64,000 nt of DNA from Tricholoma matsutake (GCA_026075535.2 AP026550.1:7812001-7876000); one strand, 5' to 3'; counted from the first letter of the stretch, positions 11,868 to 23,479 are shown. The notes: a model not told the origin generated them from the sequence alone. A program made the numbers and translations.

Positions 11868-14237
11868 TCAGAAGCTATAAAATCTGACTTGCTTTTTCTT
11901 CTTCTTCTTGTCACCTGTCCCTTTAGGTCCACCCTCAACCTTGTCACCTTTGACATGTTTCCCTCTCTTCATTTTCCTCCCATGCTCCTCCAGAAATGTC
12001 TCCAAATCCTTGAACGTATAACTTGCTTTCTTTTCACCCCAAAGGTCCTCATCAGAGGGTGCCCCTGGATTGCCCTCCAGCCAATCCACCAAATCTGGAT
12101 AGTTCGATACCTTCGAAAAAAATTTCTTGTAGTGGGAGTGAAAAAAAGATTTTGAAACGAAAAGCTGAATGATATCTGCTCCCGTAAGCTTGTCACCAAC
12201 CCAAGACTTGTTAGACATCATTTCTCCATAGGTCTTGGATGCCTGAAGGTAAGCCTTATATTTTTTGTAGGCTTGACGTAGACTACCATCACTTCTATCA
12301 GACAGGTCAGGAGAAACCCCAAGTTGTATCCAAATTTCCTTCTTGAAGGAATTCAAACCAGGGTCCCAAGGTGTTTCAGACCAAGTAGCCATGGTTGAGT
12401 GAACAGAAGTTGAATGAGAAGCAATTCTAGAACCAGCTCGAGAAGAATGATTCGCAAAACCCATAGGAGGCATTGACTAGATGATTCATGGATATCATCA
12501 TTAGTCACATAGGTCATCAATTGGTTGAAAAATGAATTAGAAGTTCATGGCAATATACTTATGACAAGAATCTGCAGGACATCTTCACCATTGTGGCATG
12601 TCCACACTGCATCCTCATCATCCTCTATTGCAGTCTCATAGCGGCCCTTGATATTCCAGACTGAATTTTCATGCAGGAAAATGCAGCAGTTTTCATCTAA
12701 AAAATAACATGTAAAAATCCAACATATCTAAATATGAACTGGAAACCATACTGCAAACTGGTGAATATTTACGAGAAAGGACTCTTAATACCTTTGTGAG
12801 GTTGGGTGTGACTGCATGTTTGAGCTCCATGTGAGGCTTCACAATAGTCGGATCAGCATATGCGGTGTACACCTGTACCCGACCAATGCAATGTTCAAGG
12901 CCATAGTCAAGGGGAACAGCATCAGCATTATTAAACACATTCCCCTGAGCTCGCCCACATATAATCCCACCAGTAACATGGGAGGCTCCTTGCAAATCAA
13001 TTGTAGGACTTCTATTGAGGCGAGGAGGATTTGCATATGAATATCTAAAAACCAGGCATACAACATAATCTACACTTTGAATACACAGTAACTTACCATG
13101 TCCTCCAGGGGCAGAATCTAGTAAAAAAATTATTCCATCAGTGAGTGAGATGAGAAAATAATAAAATCGCGAACTAGTGGTCTCGGCTGCGTTGGGGATG
13201 GTGCTGGCGTTGGGGCTGTCCCCACTGGCATTGGTGTTGGTGCCGTGCCCGCTGGTGTTGGCATTGGCATTGGGGCTGTCCCCCCTGGCGTTGGCGTTGG
13301 TGCTGTCCCCACTGGTGTTGGTGTTGGTGCCGTTCCTGTGGGTGCTGGTGCTGGTGTTGGTATTGTGGCTGTCCCCGCTGGTGCTGGTGTTGGCGTTGCG
13401 GCTGTCCTCGCTGGTGTTGGTGTTGGCACTGGTGTGGGTGTTGGCCTTGGTGCCCTTGGCATTGGCTTTCAGCTTCGTCTGGTGTTTGTCTTTGTCGTTG
13501 TCTGCCCCTTCATTGTTGTTGTTGTCAACGTTGTTGTCATCTTCATCGTCATTCTCCTGGTTGTTGTTGTCTTTGTTGTCATTCTCCTGGTTGGTGTCTT
13601 CTTTGTTGTCATTGTCATTCTCCTGGGTGGTGTCTTCTTCATCATCGTCTTCTTCGTCATCATCCTCTGCTTCGTCTTCATCTTCTTTGTCATCTCCTTT
13701 GTCCTCTTCTTCCTCATCATTGGCTTCCTCTACCTCAGATCAGCACTGGCGGGCACTTGTTGAGTTCTGGGGTGGGGGTGGTAAAATGCTCGTGACAGGA
13801 CGAGAGCGCTTTGGTGGAGTGACACCGATGCCACTCTCATCCATCAAGCATTCGGTCCTGTAAATAGAGTAGTTAGTTTGAATAAGAATAAGAAAATTGT
13901 TTTAATATGACATACCTTGGCAGCTGAGCAGGAGGCCCAGCCACTGCTGAATGCGCGGACAGCCGAAGTTTTCCTATTGTTTGTTAGTGTCAAATTATGC
14001 TTGAGGGAGTCACTTACCTGGTCTTCTTCCTTCTTGGCTTCTTGGCTTTCTTGCCCCCCTTGCTTGGTTCATCCTCCCCTAGGTCTGTTTTGCTCTTTTT
14101 TTGTTGCATGCCCTTGTTATCAACCGCTGATGTGGCTTGCTTGCGTTGGCCTCATGTCACAGTTCCTGTCGATCCAGGGGGCAATCCATGGGCTAGGGGC
14201 TTGGGAGTGGTATTGGACCAGGTTTGAGGCATCTTGA
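11868..14237 (-). pseudogene. KDZ1 companion gene (basic/acidic repeats plus conserved domain)
   Basis: Multi-exon gene upstream of the transposase. It starts near 14233 (MPQTSN-type start; Lys/Arg-rich first exon ending KKARKPRRKKTR-like), continues through an exon near 13900 and an exon with LMDESGIGVTPPKRSRPV, then a long Asp/Glu/Asn tract and Thr/Asn/Gly repeats (13740-13170). Later exons hold SPTIDLQGASHVTGGI (12990-12790), KGRYETAIEDDEDAVW (about 12640), and a C-terminal domain (12473-11868) rich in aromatic and charged residues with a Lys-rich tail. One TGA at 13742-13740 interrupts it. Function unknown; the basic tail suggests nuclear or DNA-bound work with the transposase. Confidence 0.65.
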
Positions 14238-14407
14238 CATTGTTGATGGTTGTCGATGGGTCCTAGGATGGGTGTTGAAGGTTGGAGGCAGTGGTGGAAA
14301 GGGTGGGAAAGTGTCAACAAAATAGGTTGCATGATGACCAAATGGCTGCGTCATCCCAGTTTGGTAGGTTAGTGGTATGTGGTCTATGTAATGTGTAGGT
14401 AAAGTAA

Positions 14408-14495
14408 GCTGTTGTGGTGCAGTGGTTAATTGCACCTAATGTTAAAGGTAAATGCCCGAAGTCCAGTGTTTGAGTCTCGGTTGTGCACATTTTTT
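14408..14495 (+). ncRNA. tRNA-like Pol III unit in KDZ1
   Basis: A box TGGTGCAGTGG (14415-14425) matches TRGYNNANNNG. B box GTTTGAGTC (14468-14476) matches GWTCRANNC except for one C-to-T at a CpG. A T6 terminator follows at 14490-14495. GGTGC/GCACC (14416-14420 and 14432-14436) pair perfectly as a D-arm. A to B spacing is 53 nt, as in type II (Ser/Leu) tRNAs. No acceptor stem pairs, so this is not a functional tRNA gene. It reads toward the element end, antisense to the protein genes. Confidence 0.55.
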
Positions 14496-14751
14496 CAAGT
14501 ATTACATAATAAGGACAGTCCTGGGACTGTCTGAGTGCTGGTCCACTCGGACTCCGCTCAGATGCTCGGACAGTCCTAGGACTGTCCAAGGACTCAGCTC
14601 AGACTCCACTCAGACTGGACATTTAGTTTGGCAGGACTCTCAGCCAAAAAAGTCCGAGCAGAGTCCAAGCAAAGTCCGAGGACTGTCCGAGCATCTGAGT
14701 GGAGTCCGAGCGGAGTCTGCTCGGATTGGGGGGGGGGAGTGTAAAGACCTC
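14496..14751. repeat. KDZ1 subterminal repeats and right inverted terminus
   Basis: At least ten copies of GTCCGAG/CTCGGAC-type words in both orientations, ending in ggggggagtgtaaagacctc. The left end (8915-9020) has the same words. Such clusters are typical transposase-binding regions; that role is inferred. Confidence 0.75.
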
Positions 14752-15170
14752 CTTTGACTCCATGAAATGAGAACATAAGTCTGCCTGTGTGAAGGCACCC
14801 TTCAATGTGTACTCATTCAAATCGGTCCTTCAACAATGGTTTGCCATGGACATGGATCAAAGTAGAGTCGGGAATACAGTGAGTGAGTAAAGCTTTGGCT
14901 GAGAGATCATCCTTTCTCCACTGAGTGAGAGAAGTTTCTTCATCTGTGGTTGGTGGTTGGCTCAGGAACAGAACCATCAAAGTGGCCCCACAAACCCTTC
15001 ACATGAATGACATCCTTGAAGCACATAGAAAATGCAGTCCAATTTAAACCAGTTGGAAGTAGCTTGGGAACAGAGGAAGGAAGGATGTTGGTGGTGGTCA
15101 GGGCAGTGGTAGACATGGGGAATGAAGGATGCAAGAGGTACTAGATGTAAGCGCAGGGCCCAATAACCTG

Positions 15171-15574
15171 TAAAGTTTGTAACCCCAAAAGATGCTAATA
15201 ATAAAGCTCAGTGATGGTATGTGAAGTGGTAGCCAAACGACTGAGTATATTCACCTAATAATAAAGCTACGAGTACAGCAGTGAGTACGAGAAGGAATGC
15301 ATAGTAAGTAAATATCTCACCTCAGTGTTGGTACATGAAGCAGTAGCCAAATGACTGAGGGGAGAACAAATCCTCAAGAGTAATACTTGTAGAAAAGTAA
15401 AGTAGCCTAACTACATCAAGAAACAGCTCTTGACAAGAGCAATATTAATGCAGTAATATGAAAGGGAATAGTTGCAACAATTATAATTGTACAAGGAGTC
15501 AGCAAAGTGGCACGATGAGATCTGGGAAAGGAGGCATGGCATGAGTAGTCAGGCTTACTTGTTCAGGTGAGGTC
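15171..15574 (-). repeat. Possible copia-1 5' LTR
   Basis: On the minus strand the segment would begin TGAACAAG and end CTTTACA just upstream of the gag start at 15134. It holds two copies of a gtagccaaaygactgag word and of taataataaagct. Its outer edge coincides with the loss of copia-2 integrase sequence. No partner LTR or duplication was found, so the limits are tentative. Confidence 0.4.
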
Positions 15575-16255
15575 ACGCTTGATATTCCAACATGGTTTAT
15601 GTTCATGCCACAGTTCCCAGGGTGTGATCCCCTGTAGTGAGCAGGTCATAGTCTTGGCATGCAGATGGACAGTGGTTAGATAAAATTCATCCCAAAGATA
15701 TGTTGGCAGGTGCATGTAGATATGCATTGTCCACGCTTTTGCCATGAGTGTCCTATGCATGTGTTCAACTCATCCAATGTATGCAGACATGTGTGAGGTG
15801 GTGGAGCACTGTTCAGTGCCTTGAGATTTCAGCCATGCTTCCATTTGATTTGACTTCAGCTCCCTGTTGTTGGTTATGTAAATTCCAACCTTTAAACCCA
15901 TTTCATTTTTGTGGGCTAACTCCCATGCCTTGAGCTCCAGAAACATGTTGTCCTTGTTCCTCAATGGTATGGACCATGGAAAAGAAGTGCAGTCATCAAC
16001 AATGTCCATTCATTTCCAGTGTGTGATCTAACAGCATGTGGGCCTGACAAATCTATCCATACTTTCTCTAGTTTCCTCATAGCCTTGTGTCCCTCCCCCT
16101 CCTCATGCTTCTTTGGTACCAGTGTCCTTGTCTGCTTTCCAAGGATACAAGCATCACATCTGGGCAGTCTCAAGATTGTAGAGACAAATGCACCTGTGAG
16201 CATTCCCTTTTTGGTCATGTCCCACAGGGATTAATAATTTGCATGACCAAGGCAA

Positions 16256-16643
16256 TGTTGAATACAGTGATGAACCACTTGCTACATAGTCCAACAGACT
16301 TATTACTATACTTGTTAGATTGTAGATATTATGACTGAAATTCATTTACTTCATATCTTGCTTCGTACTATAGCTATAGCTTAGATTTTTGGACCCAGAC
16401 ATAGGGGGTAATGCAGACGCAATATAGTGGACACCTAGTTTCATGCCTCGCGGTTTCCTGGCACAACAGGAACAAACAAAAGCGAAATCCTACTATGTCT
16501 GGGAAACCAGACACGAGATTGATTTGGATAAAGTGCAATACACATTACTATTATTGAACCTGTGTTATAAGTGTGTTGCAGACAGTTAACTTGAGTTGCT
16601 GACTAGTGTTATACACTAGTAGATTTCGTCATAAACTTTAACA
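16256..16643 (-). mobile_element. Solo LTR, 388 bp
   Basis: Begins TGTTGAATAC and ends CTTTAACA on the plus strand, flanked by the 5-bp duplication GGCAA (16251-16255 and 16644-16648). Removing it and one GGCAA rejoins copia-2 from LKTWH to GHANYQ. No internal domain remains, so it is a recombination product of a full element. Confidence 0.85.
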
Positions 16644-16906
16644 GGCAACAGTGCCAGGTTTTGAGTGTGGGGGTACCATGAATGGTGAAGGCATGATCAG
16701 TGGTTGCAGGATGTAGGGTGAGTGAATAAAGTTTCTTGGTAGAAAGAAGGGGACCATGTGTGATGAAGGCACCCATAGATTTGTCAGTTATCCAACAGGA
16801 TGATGAATTGAAATGGGCAATGGCATTGGAGTCATCAGTGAGGGAGCTAACAGAAATGAGGTGAAGACTTAATGTATAGTGTGTTACATAAAATGATTGA
16901 TGCACC

Positions 16907-18263
16907 TAGTGTTTTAAGGTCCAGTTCAGTCTGGTTTTTTGACCTTTAAGAGGGTTAACCATGACTGTAACTGGTCCAGACCATGACCCTAAGTAACATA
17001 GACCATAACCAAACTGGTAAAAACTGGTTCTATCAGTTCAGTTACGGTCCAAAAAACCAGTTGAAACCGGTTTTCCCCCTGTTTTTTCACAGCTAACTAA
17101 ATTTATTTTTGTATACAAAATAAAATAAAGACATAAACACCCTGCAAGCAGTTGCTCACAGCGGTGCAGTGTAATTACATAGCAAATGAAAAATTGAAAA
17201 TGAAAATGAAAAGAAATAACCCCACCATCTCACGTTGTAGTGAGGGTGGGTGCTGCCGTTCATCGCCTGTCGTTCATTAGCCTGGTTCACACCATTGGGC
17301 ATTCCCATTCCCTGTTGTTCATCATTCCCTGGGTTTGTCGTTCCCCATTCTTGGTCGTTCCCCACCATTTGTCATTCCCATTCCCCGCCATTCTTCATCC
17401 CCTGCCGTTCTTTGTTCCCTGCCATTCTTTGTTCCCTGCCACTGTCATTTCCTGCAATTCATCATCTGTCATTTGTCAGCCTGGTTCCCCCCATTTGTCA
17501 TTCCCTGCTATTCATCATAGGCACCATTCATTGTCATCAGCACCTCCATATCCCCCTATGAGCAGTGGCTCACAGGCAGGGTGGTGGCACTGTGTGATGC
17601 GGCATCTCCGAGTCATTGTTGTCCAGAAACAGGGTCCGTTGCAGCCCTGTGAGCAGAGGCTCACAGTGGCAGCATAGGGCATGGGTAGGGGTCATTGTTA
17701 ACAGGCAAGAAACTAAAAAGAAGAAATATTAGTTAGTTCATTAGTAGAAGAAAGAAATCAAATAAAAAAACATACCCAGAGGGCCCAAACGATGTTAGTT
17801 GGTTGTTTGGGCCCCTGGTTTGTGTTTGTTGGTTTGTGTGGTCAGGTGGTGATGTGGCATCTCAAATGGTGCCACTTTTATTTTTGTGTAAACAAACATG
17901 TCAACATGTGATGTAAATGATGCATATGTGTTTGTTTACTGTGAACAAATAAGTACAACCCCTGCAATGTATATAAACCCAACCAATTTGCATGGCATCC
18001 CCCCTTGTAGGTAGCTTATTATATATAATACAAACATTAGTTTTATTATTTATAGGGTACATAATCTAAGTGTAAAAGACCAGTTATGGCCAGTTTCAAC
18101 TGGTTTTATAATGGTTTTCGAATGTTTTCAAAGCAAGTTATCTGGTAACTGAACCGCAGTTTCAGTTACCTACTATTTTCAGAAACTTGGACCAGACTGA
18201 AGCATGGACCATGGTTTGGTCCAGTTTGGTCCTTGGTTTAGTCAACCGGACCTTAAAACACTA
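16907..18263 (-). mobile_element. hAT-type non-autonomous element H2
   Basis: 1357 bp with termini TAGTGTTTTAAGGTCC / GGACCTTAAAACACTA and the 8-bp duplication GATGCACC (16899-16906 and 18264-18271), all diagnostic of hAT. There is no transposase. The interior shares low-complexity sequence with H1 and H5 and has a minus-strand intron (17713-17775, GTATGT...TTTTTAG) after a conserved exon end. Subterminal sequence is rich in ccagttt/aaactgg words. It interrupts copia-2 downstream of its protease. Confidence 0.92.
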
Positions 18264-20689
18264 GATGCACCCTGCCATGTACTTTTATATCACCAATGCC
18301 AATAGTGGAGATGGAAGATCCTCTGAGTCCTTTTACCAATTGAGGTTTAATGGGATGGAGGGAGATAATGTCTGAGCAATCTGGGGATATATGAACTGAG
18401 GTGCCAGAATCCACAATGAAGGGGAAATTCACAAGGGACATTTGAGTTCACTTTGTCTGATTTAGAGGTTCAGCCATGAATGCGTTCTCAGTGGCTGGGG
18501 TTTAGTGTTGATTCCAATCTACATATGTGACAGGCTCCTCCTCAACTACCAACCAGCCCTTGTACTCAATCTCAATGGATGTGGCAGGGACAGGGTCACA
18601 TGTGATGCCAGCAAATTCAGGTGAGGATGAAGGGGTCGGTGGTGACACAGAATCGATGAGTATGGTGAATGTGCACCCATTAACATCCTTCACGGTGACA
18701 GGGACCTTGGGCGCATCCATACCCAACCTCTTCTTCTTGAGCATAAGTCGCCGAGCTGCCTTGGAATCCTCAATTGTCTTCCCAGCCATGCCTCTGCCTT
18801 GCTTAATGCAGAATTCAATGGTATGACCAGTTTTCTTACAGACTGGGTTGCTACAAAGACATTTTGGTCTTCAACACTTTGCAAAGGTTGATGATCCAAA
18901 TGATGTGTCCCTTCTAGCAGGAGCAGGATTCTTTCTGGTTGATGAGGAATACTCAAACTATGTTCACACTACAGCAATGACTGCAGATGAGGTATTTTTC
19001 TCTCCCAATGTGCTCAGGCTGGTTATTTATGTCAAATATTGTCCAGAGATCCACATGCTCCAACTTCAATGCAATAGCTTTGCAAAACAAACTCAAGTTC
19101 AAAGGTGGTGTCATCACTGGAGTGATAGCCATTGAATGTTGTCATGTTCTCTTCCTGTCTATGGTGGATCTTCAGAAAGGAAAACAGTGAGTAGTAATAT
19201 ATTCTTTGCAATGAGATCTAAAATAAAAGACACCTAGTTTTGCAAATGCAGATTTCACATTAGCTCATGCACTCTGACATTATGTTGTCAACTGCTCTCG
19301 GAATGGAGCAAAGTTTTTCTGCCACATTTTGGACACATATGATGTTGCTTGTCAATACTATGTCAATCTTTGCTCCCAGTTCAATGAACACTTTCTAGAC
19401 CTAGCTGACATAATTGACCTCCTCTATCTTCTCATTCCCAAGATGCATTTGGATGGCCATCAGGATGACTGTAAAGTCTGATTTCCACTGAATTATTTCC
19501 GAGGTGCTGGGCGCTCACATGGTGAAGGGATTGAGGCCTCATGGGTGGAGTCCAAGCAATCAGGTGGTAGCACAAGGCAAATGAATCATGGGCATTGGCA
19601 TGATACACTCAATGACTTTCACAACTACTGGAATTGGGATAAGATCAACAAATGTGTGAGTTTAGATTGTTCACGTGGTGCTATGGCAACTAATTAAACT
19701 TGGGTCAACTGAGACATTAAGGGACAATCTCTGAAATGCATACAAAACTTGTCAAGAAATGATTGATCATTATTTTGGCCTAAGCTTTCTCCATGGACAA
19801 AAGAATGTGACACAATGGCTAAAATAATCCACTGATGCACACTTTGTCAATGGCAAGTGGGAGAGTGTCTATCAATTAAAATTAAAGACATGTATGTTCA
19901 TACTTATCATTGTGCCATCATCTAGAGAAGCTAACTTATACAGTACCTACTCAATCCAAAGTTTTCCAATCCCTTCAGATGGCTGAGAGGCAGGCTACAG
20001 AGAGTAATAACACATCAGCTGATCTTGTTGTTTGCTTTGTAAACACAGGTCTACAACCACAAGAAAAACAACAGGATCTACAGTGGGCAATAAAACAGCA
20101 ACACCTATCACCTGAAACCACCACATCTCATCACAAAACACTTGACCATGAAATACAGCAATGGAGGAAGGATCAACTGCAGCTCATGGGCCCTAGCATT
20201 GAATATGGATTATGGATTACTGATACCATCACCAATGAAGTGACAGAAGCAGAAGATCAAGTCCTTTTCCTTCCTTCTGATGTCCATCTGGAGCAGCATC
20301 AGTGATATGGACTCCAAGACTTGGCAAAGGTTAAGTACATATTATATGAAGGTGAAGCTAATGATGCTGTGTCAGCCATTTGTGAAGCTATAATTCATTC
20401 AATGCTGCTCACAGATTTCAAGGCAAAGCACTCATGTGGACAGTACCAAAATCTTTGATCATTGAAGTACATTAATGCTATAAAGGACAGATGAGACACT
20501 TCTGCATCACATTACCAGACAGCACATCAATGTTTGCTCTATTTGGCAGGTATCAGTGTCATGGACAAATTTCCACCACTGAAAGACCATGACATGTATG
20601 CAAAGAATGCAGCAGGCGCTCAGGGTCTTGGAGAAGGGAACATGATGGATAGCTGGATGGAAAACTGAGGTATATGGATGATAGGGAAC

Positions 20690-20880
20690 TGTAAGAGTGG
20701 CCTCTTACATCATCGCAACATTATCACATGCAACCCAGTTATCACATGTTATATAGTCTATACTCAAGTACTTGTATTTTATCTTAGTTTCCTCCCCCAA
20801 AATATACTAAGTTCCTTACATGTTCTAGTTCCCTCGAGTCTCCAGTGTAGCAAGCTCCAGCTTCCTTCCACTTTTTTTTT
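20690..20880 (+). repeat. Element F 5' LTR
   Basis: 191 bp; first 20 nt fold as TGTAAGAG-TGGC-CTCTTACA. Nearly the same as 28455-28638, except for an indel near gttatatagtc and scattered transitions. Confidence 0.85.
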
Positions 20881-20969
20881 GCAAAAAACTTACTATCCAC
20901 ACTCTACACTCTCACACATGTTCTTTCTGAAATCTTGCTGACCCTGAAACTTCCAAAATGGTCTAATTT

Positions 20970-21308
20970 TTTTACACCGACACCTAGACAACACCAATGG
21001 CAAACAGCATTACAAGCCTACACATGCATCTGAATGCTCTCACTGCCACCCATGTCTCAACAATGACCCCAAATGTTGGTGTGCCACCCTGCAAATAGAG
21101 CCGCCCGACAAAGAAGACTCAAGCTCACAAAAAAAAAATGCCCGCAAACAGCACTCAGCACTGATTTCAGTATCCAAACTACTACAAGAGCTGACTACCC
21201 AGAGCAAGAATGACCCCACTGCCCTTGTTGCCAACCCCCCTTCCCTGCCAATGCTGCCACACCACCACCACCAACACCAGCACAGCCCCCATCAACAATG
21301 CCAACTGG
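20970..21308 (+). CDS. Cys/His-rich ORF fragment in element F
   Basis: An open frame just inside the 5' LTR reads KPTHASECSHCHPCLNNDPK, then CWC, an acidic/Ser stretch and His/Pro-rich sequence up to the gypsy E insertion. The Cys/His cluster could be a metal-binding remnant of a Gag-like protein, but spacing does not fit a standard CCHC knuckle. No start codon in good context was identified. Not recognised. Confidence 0.3.
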
Positions 21309-21892
21309 TGTCAAGACCAATTCTTCCGACTGGACTTCCGATCGTTTTCCACCCCCCTTCCCAGCTGCCTTACATCACAGCCCACCTCCTATCAGCAGCA
21401 CTGCCTAAAGGTAAAATTCCCTCATTTCCAATTAAGTGAAACAGTTTCAGGAATTGCCTTGGAAGCTGGTTTTCATATTAGCCACAGCCTCGGAAACTCC
21501 AACCTTAGTATTTAAGCTAGCTACTTCCATTTTGTATTGCCAGTTTGTAAATCAACCAAGTCTCCTACTTAATCCTATGCTCTTTAAAACTCCAATTATG
21601 TTCTTAAGTCATTTTTGAACTCTTGCTCATCCTCTCCGGAAACTCTCTGGACCTCTGGTCATCTTCCTTACCCTTGCCTTGAAATTAGGACACTTGATGA
21701 GGAGAAGGGTGCAACTTCTTATAAGTTGAAGCCAAGTCCTTTCTGCTCCCCCACTTGGTGCGACACATCAAGTAAACCCCGCCCCGGATTTCTGTAGGAT
21801 TCCCTGTCTTACTCGTTCCATCCTCTACAACTCCTATCATTTGGGTATGACTGGAATTCTGATGACTTCCCTTTCAAGTTCAGTACTTAACA
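21309..21892 (+). repeat. Gypsy E 5' LTR
   Basis: Right 111 bp match 26648-26758 (ccggatttc...gtacttaaca) with a few changes. The left 470 bp have no partner in the window because the 3' LTR is truncated. Confidence 0.85.
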
Positions 21893-22136
21893 GTATTTAC
21901 AAACTCTCACTTCTCTCATCAAAACCATCCCATCTTTCCTTATGACTCCTACTGAGTCACAAACCCAACGAACTACAAGAAACTCCCGCCGTGCTGGCAT
22001 GGTACCAGGATTATCAGCAATATGCTGATCCATACTTCCTTCCCCTAGACACGCTTCGACTTTTGGTGCATCCACCAGATCATCCAACATCTTCAGGCAA
22101 ATCAGTTCTGGAGCACCCTCCATCAGTGCTAACATC

Positions 22137-23345
22137 ATGTCTCAACCTCCGGAGACCCCTCAGAATACGACTCCACTTGAGTACATAGAGAATGTTGGGC
22201 AACCTAACCCCTTCAACGAGGAAGGTCCAGGTAAAGAGGACGGACTTCCCAGTGGACCTGATGACCCTAGCGGTCCTGACGGCCCCAGGGATGACCCCAA
22301 TCCTGACGACCCTGATGACCCTCTACCTCCCATTGGCAGAAATCCTGATCCAGGAGATAGGTTTCTCGATGCTCTCTTTGAGCTCTCGGATAGTCTCTGA
22401 ACCCTCCGGCAGAACCAAGCACCCAAGACTGAGAAGATCAAAGTTTGTGATCCTGATATTTCTGACAGGGCTAATCCCCGGAAACTTCGGGACTTCCTAG
22501 TCTCGTGCAACCTTCACTTCAGCGATTGTCCTCAGGTATTCACCTCCGATGAAAAGAAAATTCTATTCATCCTTTCCTACCTCAAAGGGTCAGCTCATAG
22601 CTGGTTTGAACCTGGACTCAACGACCCAACAAATTCTGCCCATTGGATGTGGAACTATGAGGTATTCCTCAGTGAGTTAGAAAGCAATTTTGGTCCTCAT
22701 GACCCTGTTGGGGACGCGGAAAAGGCTCTTTCAGAACTCACAATGAAGAAAGGTGGAAGAATAGTGAAGTATAATGTGGACTTCTGGGAACTGGCTTCCC
22801 AGGTCAACTGGAATGAGGCCACTCTTCGCGACCAGTATTTCCGCAGTCTTCCGCTCCGTCTCCACATAGAAGTCTTATGGGGGGGACAACCCAAAACTCT
22901 AGCATCCCTACGTCTTAAAGCCCAGGATGCTGACAACATCTATTGGATGCAGGAAGAAGAAACCCACTTAGAAACAAAGACCCCCGGAAATTCCGCACAC
23001 ACCAGAAAGAAGGAATCTAAGGGTTCTTCTAGCTCCAATTCCAACACTCAGTCCAAACCCCAGCCTTCGTCCAGCACAAACCACACAAACCAATCCTTGT
23101 CTGGCAGCTCCTCTGGGTCAAAGAACAACTTCCAGAAGGACAAGCCAAAAAACTCTATTTCTGACAAGTTGGGGAAAGACGGTAAACTAACTGGAGATGA
23201 GCGTGAATGCCACATGAAGGAAGGACTTTGCCTCTACTGCAGCAAGAAAGGACATGGAGCCGGGAATTGTCCGAAGTCCAAAGGGCCAAAGCCCATGCTG
23301 CAGCAGTCACTAAGTCCAAGCTGGACTCTGCGGACCCAAAAAAAT
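22137..23345 (+). pseudogene. gag: Gypsy E gag
   Basis: Gag of about 400 residues. The N-terminus is Pro/Asp/Gly-rich (DPNPDDPDDPLPPIG) and is followed by a TGA near 22399 where CGA is expected (SL-stop-TLRQNQ). Then come the capsid-type region (FVSCNLHFSDCP, FILSYLKGSAHSWFEPGL, DPVGDAEKALSEL, LRDQYFRSLPLRL) and a CCHC knuckle CLYCSKKGHGAGNCP (about 23230-23275). The first ATG in frame (MSQPPETP) is taken as start. Confidence 0.82.
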
Positions 23346-23479
23346 AGTCCGCAACCCTCGGGAACATGCCATTGGGGCTGAGGGTTGTGTTGACCTTTCC
23401 CAACTGGCTGCTTACATCCGTCTCAACGTGTCCACTCTTTCTGATCCTGAATCCCTTACCATCCTGTTATCCCTTTCCA

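Larger units (their letters stand above)
8915..14751 (-). mobile_element. KDZ1: CxC5/CxC6 KDZ transposon (decayed)
   Basis: 5.84 kb, flanked by the 9-bp duplication CTTTGACTC (8906-8914 and 14752-14760). Terminal inverted repeats are CAGTACTTTACACTC on the left and GAGTGTAAAGACCTC on the right, followed inward by many copies of an AGTCCGAGC-type subterminal repeat on both strands. It encodes, right to left, a tRNA-like unit (plus strand), a companion gene and a transposase gene (both minus). It inserted in the gag of copia-1. KDZ2 (50263-56190) is an inverted near-copy 35 kb away with a different duplication, so both are genuine insertions. Confidence 0.9.
2600..15134 (-). pseudogene. gag: copia-1 gag, split by two nested transposons
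   Basis: Ty1/copia Gag pseudogene in three pieces: 15134-14752, 8914-8796 and 3270-2600. The first piece has the typical copia Gag start (LNWTAFSMCFKDVIHVKGLW) and ends in HFMESK. The second resumes with ESKCPDKGNVQEFLDALHVK. The third runs through SLPHHLSNFAS to a CCHC knuckle (CWNCGEKGHFKDKCP, near 2960-3010) and an acidic tail. Removing each insert and one copy of its duplication rejoins the frame, apart from one frameshift near 14945 and a stop near 8810. Pol is missing downstream; the tail is cut by the MITE at 2607. Gag would form cytoplasmic particles and bind the element RNA. Confidence 0.8.
15563..18870 (-). pseudogene. pol: copia-2 gag-protease-integrase, split by two insertions
   Basis: Ty1/copia polyprotein fragments in order on the minus strand: a Gag knuckle (CSNPVCKKTGHTIEFC, about 18850-18790) with AGKTIEDSKAARR; protease FIVDSGTSVHISPD (18425-18380); a GAG-pre-integrase region (16900-16645, ending LKTWH); then HANYQSLWDMTKKG, CDACILGKQ and an integrase core (WIDLSGPH, VDDCTSFPW) down to about 15575. 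A hAT element (16907-18263) and a solo LTR (16256-16643) interrupt it. The rest of integrase, RT and RNase H are missing at the copia-1 side. Stops include TGA codons near 18505 and 18445. Confidence 0.8.

Noticed and set aside
13177..13863. 228-codon Leu/Val/Ser-rich ORF resembling a multi-pass membrane protein (also 46112-46573 and the minus strand of 51155-51811)
   Set aside because: It is the antisense shadow of the Asp/Asn/Glu/Thr repeat tract of the KDZ companion gene; intron and exon signals support the other strand.
14408..14495. Functional tRNA-Ser/Leu gene
   Set aside because: No 7-bp acceptor stem and a weak T-arm. Only promoter boxes, D-arm and terminator resemble a tRNA.
8915..14751. 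TET/JBP dioxygenase cargo, known from some fungal KDZ elements
   Set aside because: No HxD...H dioxygenase motif was seen in any of the KDZ elements here; the second gene is the acidic companion.
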